Origin: CBDULQ01 sp965368115
GTDB lineage: Bacteria; Pseudomonadota; Gammaproteobacteria; SZUA-229
Assembly: GCA_965368115.1 (NCBI GenBank)
Contig: CBDULQ010000113.1
Location: forward strand, 1-11,549
Length of the DNA: 11,549 nucleotides
Direction: 5' to 3'
This document shows positions 7,322 to 11,549 of this stretch, piece after piece; position 1 is the first letter of the stretch, and each line of letters begins with the position of its first letter. The notes under the pieces are model-generated. The model was not told the origin of the DNA, did no database searches, and saw nothing but the letters and a program-made list of their open reading frames with translations. The translations under genes and the position numbers were made by a program.

Positions 7322-8206
7322 ATGGCGATTCTGGACATTCAACAGCTGGTCAAACACTTCAATGGTGTGCAGGCGGTCAATGGCATCAGCTTCAGTATCG
7401 AGGCCGGGCGCTGTTTTGGCCTGCTGGGGCCGAATGGGGCCGGTAAAACCACCACCGTGGAAATGCTGGAAGGTATCCGTGAGCCGACCGCTGGACAGAT
7501 CCTGTATCGTGGTGAGCCGTTGGGAAAAACCTTTCGAAATCAAGCGGGTATTATGTTTCAGTCCACCGCCCTGCAGGATTTCATCACCGTGCGTGAGACG
7601 CTGCAGATGTTTCGGGGCTTCTATGCACAAAGCATGGACCTGGATGAGTTGATCGAACGCTGTCATCTGCAGGAGTTTCTCGATCGTGACACCCGACGTA
7701 TCAGCGGCGGCCAGAAACAGCGCCTGCTACTGGCCATTGCACTGGTCAATGATCCGGACATCATTTTTCTGGACGAACCCACCACGGGACTGGATCCTCA
7801 GGCTCGACGTAACTTCTGGGCATTGATCAAGGACATCAAGCAGCAACGCAAAACCATTGTACTGACCACCCATTACATGGAGGAGGCCTATGTGCTGTGC
7901 GACGAAATCGCCATCATGGATCACGGCGAGATCATTGCCATGGGTACCCCGCGTCGCTTGCTGGCCGAGCATTTCAACGATGTGATTCTGCAGCTGCCGG
8001 AGAGCAGCGGGGTGGCGGAGCTGGCCGACCGGCTCAAACTGCAGGTCATCCGCCAGGACGGCCAGCTGGAGATCTGCACCGGCGATCTCGATGCCACCGT
8101 GCAGCGGCTGGTCGAGCACCGGGTACCGCTGGAGGGCATGCAGATTCGTGAGCGCAATCTGGAGGACCTGTTCCTGGAACTGACCGGCAAGGGGTTGCGG
8201 CAATGA
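7322..8206 (+). CDS. ABC-2 type exporter, ATP-binding subunit
   Basis: A 294-residue ATPase of the DrrA/CcmA/NatA-like class that powers a two-gene exporter. All ABC motifs are intact: Walker A GPNGAGKT (36-43), Q-loop Q80, signature SGGQ (128-131), Walker B IIFLDE (147-152) with catalytic E152, D-loop, and switch H184. Residues past about 215 form the extra C-terminal region common in this class (ending EDLFLELTG). The ATG at 7322 fits the family start (MAILDIQQLVKHF), although no Shine-Dalgarno is seen before it. The stop overlaps the permease ATG by 4 nt, so the two are co-translated. Substrate cannot be read from the sequence; relatives export drugs, ions or lipids/polysaccharides. Confidence 0.94.
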   Translation: MAILDIQQLVKHFNGVQAVNGISFSIEAGRCFGLLGPNGAGKTTTVEMLEGIREPTAGQILYRGEPLGKTFRNQAGIMFQSTALQDFITVRETLQMFRGFYAQSMDLDELIERCHLQEFLDRDTRRISGGQKQRLLLAIALVNDPDIIFLDEPTTGLDPQARRNFWALIKDIKQQRKTIVLTTHYMEEAYVLCDEIAIMDHGEIIAMGTPRRLLAEHFNDVILQLPESSGVAELADRLKLQVIRQDGQLEICTGDLDATVQRLVEHRVPLEGMQIRERNLEDLFLELTGKGLRQ

Positions 8207-9204
8207 GCTGGCAGCGTTTCAGGGGAGTGCTGCGGGCGCGTAATCTGGAATTTCTGCGCGATTCCAGCTCGCTGGCCTGGAACATCCTGTTTCCCGTGAT
8301 CATCGTGGTGGGGTTTGCATTTGCGTTTACCGGCGATCGACTGGAGCAGTACAAAATCGGGCTGTACCAGCCGGTCGAGGGCCAGTTATCCGAATTTCTA
8401 CAGATGCGCTACGTGCAGGTGATTCCCATAACCGATCAGCAGCAGGCGATTCGCAAAGTCGAGCGTCATCAGCTGGATATGCTGGTTGATCCGCGGCAGC
8501 AGGCCTTCTGGGTCAATGACTCCTCGCCGAAAGGCTACTTACTGGAGCGCATTCTGGCGGGCAGTGGTGGCGCCGGCTATCACAAGCAGACCGTGAGTGG
8601 CGAGCAGATTCGCTATGTGGACTGGCTGATGCCCGGGGTGCTGGCTATGAATATGATGTTCAGCGCCCTGTTCGGGGTTGGCTATGTGATTGTTCGATAT
8701 AGAAAAAATGGTGTGCTCAAGCGGCTCAGCGCAACCCCGCTCACGCCTTTCGAATTCCTCTCCGCGCAGGTGGTATCCCGGCTCGGGCTGATTCTGGTGA
8801 TTACCAGCCTGGTCTTCCTGGGCACCGATTATTTCATTGATTTCAGCATGCACGGCAGCTACCTGAATCTGGTGCTGGTGCTGGTTCTCGGTGCTTTCAG
8901 CCTGATCAGTCTTGGGCTGGTCGTCGCAGCGCGGATTCGCTCCGAAGAGATGGCCGGTGGTTTGCTGAACATGCTGAGCTGGCCGATGATGTTCCTGTCC
9001 GGGGTGTGGTTTTCCCTTGAAGGCCTGCACCCCTGGGTCCAGAAACTGGCGCAGATCTTCCCCCTGACTCACATCATCGAGGCCGCTCGTGCTATCATGA
9101 TCGACGGCGCCGGCCTGTCGGCGATCGCGCCCCATCTGCTGGTGCTGGCGCTGATGAGTCTATTTTTTCTGGTTCTGGGCTCCTGGCTGTTCCGCTGGGA
9201 GTAA
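8203..9204 (+). CDS. ABC-2 type exporter, permease subunit
   Basis: A 333-residue ABC-2 family membrane subunit, partner of the ATPase just upstream (ATGA overlap at 8203-8206). Hydrophobic segments lie at about 26-43, 141-163, 187-208, 221-243, 255-272 and 308-329, giving six spans. The roughly 95-residue loop between TM1 and TM2 (45-140) should lie outside the cytoplasmic membrane, as in DrrB/YhiN-like ABC2_membrane_3 proteins. The segment FLSGVWFSLEGLHPWVQ followed by FPLTHIIEAAR (about 264-296) is typical of the family's C-terminal region. The first ten residues carry the amphipathic, arginine-rich coupling helix expected at the N-terminus. No accessory periplasmic subunit follows, so substrate and full export path are unknown. 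Confidence 0.92.
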   Translation: MSWQRFRGVLRARNLEFLRDSSSLAWNILFPVIIVVGFAFAFTGDRLEQYKIGLYQPVEGQLSEFLQMRYVQVIPITDQQQAIRKVERHQLDMLVDPRQQAFWVNDSSPKGYLLERILAGSGGAGYHKQTVSGEQIRYVDWLMPGVLAMNMMFSALFGVGYVIVRYRKNGVLKRLSATPLTPFEFLSAQVVSRLGLILVITSLVFLGTDYFIDFSMHGSYLNLVLVLVLGAFSLISLGLVVAARIRSEEMAGGLLNMLSWPMMFLSGVWFSLEGLHPWVQKLAQIFPLTHIIEAARAIMIDGAGLSAIAPHLLVLALMSLFFLVLGSWLFRWE

Positions 9205-9267
9205 TCCTGTCCCCCCCAGGGTCCAAGGTACTCCAGACCCATCGACAACGAATTCGAGGTTTACGAT

Positions 9268-9672
9268 ATGTTTGGAATGAGTGCTGAGCGACAGATGCTG
9301 ATGACTCAGAAAATCATGGCCAATCTGGACGACTGGGGCCTGTCGGCTGCAGACCAGGTCGCGATTCTGGACCTGCCTGACGGCATCCGCACCCGCAAGC
9401 TGCGGGCTTTTCATGAAGATACGCCGTTTCCGGAAGATCCTAACGTGGAATATCGCGTGGTTCGCTTAATGGGCATCATCGATGCCCTGCGTACCATGTA
9501 TCCTAAAAATCCGATGATGGGACCACGCTGGTTGAAGACCCCGCATCGTCGATTCCAGAATCGAACCCCGCTACAGACCATGCTGGAAGACGGTCGCGAA
9601 GGTGTTACCGCCGTTCTGGCGGAACTGGACTGCACCTATGCCTGGGACCTGAGCGGTTCACGGGCTGAATAA
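9268..9672 (+). CDS. DUF2384 (Xre/MbcA/ParS toxin-binding) domain protein
   Basis: A 134-residue soluble protein. The C-terminal part (about 85-128) reads W-L-x-TPH-x-x-F-x-x-RTPL-x-x-M-x-x-x-G-x-x-GV-x-x-V, the pattern of the MbcA/ParS/Xre toxin-binding domain (DUF2384). The N-terminal 25-80 region looks like the small helical Xre-like domain that usually precedes it. In known RES-Xre systems such a protein neutralises a RES-domain NAD+-depleting toxin encoded next door. Here neither neighbour is a RES protein (ABC permease upstream, pterin dehydratase downstream), so it may be a stand-alone regulator or orphan antitoxin. It starts 63 nt after the permease, with GAGG about 10 nt before the ATG, and could be read with the exporter genes. 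Confidence 0.8.
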   Translation: MFGMSAERQMLMTQKIMANLDDWGLSAADQVAILDLPDGIRTRKLRAFHEDTPFPEDPNVEYRVVRLMGIIDALRTMYPKNPMMGPRWLKTPHRRFQNRTPLQTMLEDGREGVTAVLAELDCTYAWDLSGSRAE

Positions 9673-9680
9673 TGCGATTG

Positions 9681-9702
9681 CTCGCCGCCGCTCGGCGGCG
9701 AG
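9681..9702. terminator. Strong GC hairpin between convergent genes
   Basis: CTCGCCGCC (9681-9689) and GGCGGCGAG (9694-9702) form a perfect 9-bp stem with a 4-nt loop. It starts 8 nt after the DUF2384 stop and sits 18 nt from the end of the opposing pterin dehydratase gene. It is symmetrical and could stop transcription from both sides, but the downstream T tract is poor (TTCTCC, then GGGTTT on the + strand), so termination may be partial or may serve 3' end protection. Confidence 0.65.
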
Positions 9703-9719
9703 TTCTCCGGGTTTCCCCA

Positions 9720-10055
9720 TTAATTGATTTCATCGCTGCGTGCCGCCATGACGAAATCGTTGTCATGCAGGCCGCCAATGCTGTGTGTCCACCAGCTCAC
9801 CCGGGTTTTGCCCCATTCAACGGTGATGGCGGGATGATGGTCCACCTGCTCCGCCAGAGCGCCGACGCGGTTGGCGAAATCCAGCGCCTGGGCGAAATTT
9901 TTAAACGTGTAATCACGGCGCAGTTGCAATTCGCCGTCGTGTTCTTCGATACGCCAGTCCGGCAGCTGTTGCAGTCGCTGTTCAGCTTCGTCACGGCTCA
10001 GTGGCGCAGTGTTGTTATCAAAATTGTGCAATGTGGCCTTACTCAAGGTCGACAT
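9720..10055 (-). CDS. phhB: Pterin-4a-carbinolamine dehydratase
   Basis: A 111-residue enzyme that dehydrates 4a-hydroxytetrahydrobiopterin, regenerating the pterin cofactor used by phenylalanine hydroxylase. The family active-site pattern is clear: VDHHP (H73, H74) followed by a WTHSIGGLHDND stretch with H91 and D98. Length fits the family. The ATG at 10055 is chosen because AGGAGG lies just upstream of it (revcomp of CCTCCT at 10061-10066); an in-frame start at 10100 would add 15 residues. No phenylalanine hydroxylase gene lies beside it, so the exact partner in this organism is not shown. Its end faces the DUF2384 gene across a GC hairpin. Confidence 0.93.
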   Translation of the reverse strand: MSTLSKATLHNFDNNTAPLSRDEAEQRLQQLPDWRIEEHDGELQLRRDYTFKNFAQALDFANRVGALAEQVDHHPAITVEWGKTRVSWWTHSIGGLHDNDFVMAARSDEIN

Positions 10056-10141
10056 GGTCACCTCCTGAATATCTTCCTCGGAAAACACATTGTCACGCAA
10101 TCACCAGCCGCTTACTACCCATGCCGTCTGGGGGCTTTGCG

Positions 10142-10504
10142 ATGATTCAGCCCGATTTGCACAGGCTGCGCGAGCAGCTGGCGACGGCGGTGGAACACTT
10201 CGTGGTCGACGCACAGCCATCGGATCAGTGCTGGCATGTGCGTTTTGAAGGGCGCTTCGAGGAGCAGCCCGTAGTCTGGTATGCGCAGATTGAAACGCTT
10301 GCCCATTTTGCGCAGCGTAGCGGTTCGCAGCGGGTGCGACAATTCATCGATATCCAGCTCGAGGCGGAACGGCATCAGGTGCAAATCGGGCTGAATCTGC
10401 CGCGCATTGATAACGCCGGCGTAATGCGGACTATAATCATGATCAGGAAATATAAACGTCTGCACGCTGGACGTCATGAATATGGGGAATGGATCGATTT
10501 CTGA
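10142..10504 (+). CDS. Conserved-looking hypothetical protein next to ParA
   Basis: A 120-residue soluble protein with no motif I can name. Its composition looks like a real protein: an amphipathic N-terminal helix (MIQPDLHRLREQLATAVEHF), then W-x-V-x-FEGRFEEQPVVWYAQIETL, and a basic C-terminus with TIIMIRKYKRLHAGRHEYGEW. A GGGGG run lies 9 nt before the ATG at 10142. It precedes the ParA-type gene by 48 nt or less on the same strand, so the two are probably one transcript. An opposite-strand open frame (10115-10576) covers the same bases but has a less protein-like composition, so the + frame is preferred. I have a general sense that similar proteins occur in other gammaproteobacteria but cannot verify it here. 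Confidence 0.68.
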   Translation: MIQPDLHRLREQLATAVEHFVVDAQPSDQCWHVRFEGRFEEQPVVWYAQIETLAHFAQRSGSQRVRQFIDIQLEAERHQVQIGLNLPRIDNAGVMRTIIMIRKYKRLHAGRHEYGEWIDF

Positions 10505-10552
10505 TTGCCCGATGTCAGCATGCGGGGAGTCGAATCGACAGGGCTGACGGGC

Positions 10553-11239
10553 ATGTTGCGTATTGTCATTATTCATCGAAAAGGCGGCTGTGGAAAAACC
10601 ACATTGTCGACCAACCTGGCCAGCTTTTATGCGGCTAAGGGGATGAATACTGCGCTGTTCGATTACGATCCGCAGGGCTCGAGCATGCGCTGGTTACGTT
10701 TACGTTCTGACGAACGTGACGGTATTTACGGTGTGGTGGCTCATCAAAGTGCCGCGCGCGCAGTGACCATGAGCTGGCACATGCGCCTGCCGGCGGAAAC
10801 CGAACGGCTGGTCATCGATACGCCGCCTGGATTGAAAGGCCCGGATCTGGTCGAACAGCTCAAGGGTGCTGACTGTATCCTGATTCCCGTACTGCCGTCT
10901 CCGATCGATATCTATGCCACCGCGGATTTTATCCGCGACCTGTTACTGGATGCCAAGGTGCGTTCGCACCGGATTCGCATCGGCATCGTGGCCAATCGCA
11001 CCAAGAAAAACACCCTTGCATTCCAGGCACTGGAGCGATTTCTGAATACGCTGAGCATTCCGGTGGTGGCGCGTTTACGTGATACGCAAAATTATGTGCG
11101 TGCAGCGGAGGAAGGGCTGGGCATTCACGAGCTGAAGAATCAACCGATCTATGTCGACAAAATGCACTGGCAGGGTATTTATGACTGGATCGAAAACACC
11201 GACAAACCGGCTAAGCCGACTGCTCCAGCAAGTAGCTGA
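10553..11239 (+). CDS. Orphan ParA/MinD-type ATPase
   Basis: A 228-residue P-loop ATPase of the ParA/Soj/MinD class. The deviant Walker A is KGGCGKTT (10-17) with signature K10, Walker A' lies at FDYDPQGS (36-43), and Walker B at LVIDTPPG (86-93, D89). The family acts as ATP-switched dimers that place DNA, proteins or machines in the cell. No parB, parS cluster or minC/minE is next to it, so it is not a standard chromosome or plasmid partition pair. The only co-oriented neighbour is the 120-residue unknown. ATG at 10553 gives the canonical MLRIVIIHRKGG start, but the ribosome site is weak and ATG 10520 or TTG 10505 are in-frame alternatives. Its last 29 bases overlap the end of the opposing HAD gene. 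Confidence 0.88.
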   Translation: MLRIVIIHRKGGCGKTTLSTNLASFYAAKGMNTALFDYDPQGSSMRWLRLRSDERDGIYGVVAHQSAARAVTMSWHMRLPAETERLVIDTPPGLKGPDLVEQLKGADCILIPVLPSPIDIYATADFIRDLLLDAKVRSHRIRIGIVANRTKKNTLAFQALERFLNTLSIPVVARLRDTQNYVRAAEEGLGIHELKNQPIYVDKMHWQGIYDWIENTDKPAKPTAPASS

Positions 11240-11549
11240 TTGCGGCGTTTACATCATCCATCACTATGGCGCCTTCGCGCATGCGTTGTTCGTCGCCGGC
11301 CTGATATTTTCCAGTTCTGACCAGACAGGCCTGTAAGCCCGCATCGATGGCACCGTTGACATCCGATTCCACATCATCGCCGATCATCATCACCTGTTGC
11401 GGGTCGCAGCCAAGTTTATTCACCGCCTGTAGAAAAAAATCCGCTGCCGGTTTACCGACGATAATCGCCTGTTTGCCGCTGGCGAATTCCAGTGCCGAGG
11501 TAAACGCGCCCAGGTCCAGGCTGAGTCCGTCGGTTTCTCTGAAATAACG
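11211..11549 (-). CDS. HAD-IIA family phosphatase, C-terminal part (partial)
   Basis: The last 112 codons of a gene that continues to the right of the window on the minus strand; translation stays open to the edge. The visible part has the motif III lysine in IIVGKPAADFF and motif IV GDDVESDVNGA with its metal-binding aspartates, and the preceding RYFRETDGLSLDLGAF stretch matches the cap-to-core region of HAD-IIA phosphatases such as LHPP/TIGR01458-type proteins. The nucleophile DxD motif and cap domain lie outside the window. Substrate is unknown; LHPP-like members act on inorganic pyrophosphate or phosphohistidine/phospholysine. An internal GTG at 11423 is not the true start because the family match continues upstream of it. 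Confidence 0.9.
   Translation of the reverse strand, partial: RYFRETDGLSLDLGAFTSALEFASGKQAIIVGKPAADFFLQAVNKLGCDPQQVMMIGDDVESDVNGAIDAGLQACLVRTGKYQAGDEQRMREGAIVMDDVNAAISYLLEQSA

Noticed and set aside
9211..9240. C7 run and weak GGGTC-N12-GACCC dyad between permease and DUF2384 gene
   Set aside because: A 5-bp stem with a 12-nt loop and no T tract is within chance expectation; no function can be supported.
10115..10576. Long open frame on the minus strand opposite the 120-residue unknown
   Set aside because: It runs into the ParA gene start, lacks a clear ribosome site, and its composition is less protein-like than the + frame, which also sits in line with ParA.

Overview
The window reads as chromosomal DNA of a gammaproteobacterium, by inference a sulfur-oxidising or otherwise chemotrophic one. 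The reasons are an Isp-type [NiFe]-hydrogenase operon of the kind known from purple sulfur bacteria such as Thiocapsa, together with ordinary proteobacterial housekeeping genes (pterin dehydratase, ParA-type ATPase, HAD-IIA phosphatase). Base composition looks moderate and even. I see no transposase, integrase, tRNA, rRNA or CRISPR array.

Region 1 (1-3685, + strand) is the downstream part of a hynS-isp1-isp2-hynL operon. It holds a haem-b membrane protein (Isp1), an HdrD/DsrK-like iron-sulfur protein (Isp2) and the catalytic NiFe large subunit (HynL). Isp1 and Isp2 overlap by ATGA, and HynL follows after 4 nt. The small subunit should lie just left of the window. Together they would carry electrons between the H2 site and the membrane quinone pool or a thiol/disulfide partner.

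Region 2 (3732-7101, - strand, convergent with the hydrogenase) is a three-gene block read from right to left. A membrane-bound class III adenylate cyclase with a sensor domain and HAMP is coupled by ATGA to a helical-repeat lipoprotein. A spermidine-synthase-fold protein that lacks the usual aminopropyltransferase motif follows. This is the least described part of the window.

Region 3 (7102-7321) is a divergent control region with several dyads and a -10-like box so close to the ABC gene start that the mRNA may be leaderless. Region 4 (7322-9204, + strand) is a two-gene ABC-2 type exporter, an ATPase and a permease overlapping by ATGA. It is followed at 9268-9672 by a DUF2384 (Xre/MbcA/ParS-type) protein with no recognisable toxin beside it.

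Region 5 (9681-11549) starts with a strong GC hairpin, then holds the pterin-4a-carbinolamine dehydratase gene (- strand). Divergent from it is a 120-residue conserved-looking unknown followed by an orphan ParA/MinD-type ATPase (+ strand). The window ends in the C-terminal part of a HAD-IIA phosphatase (- strand) whose end overlaps the ParA gene tail to tail.
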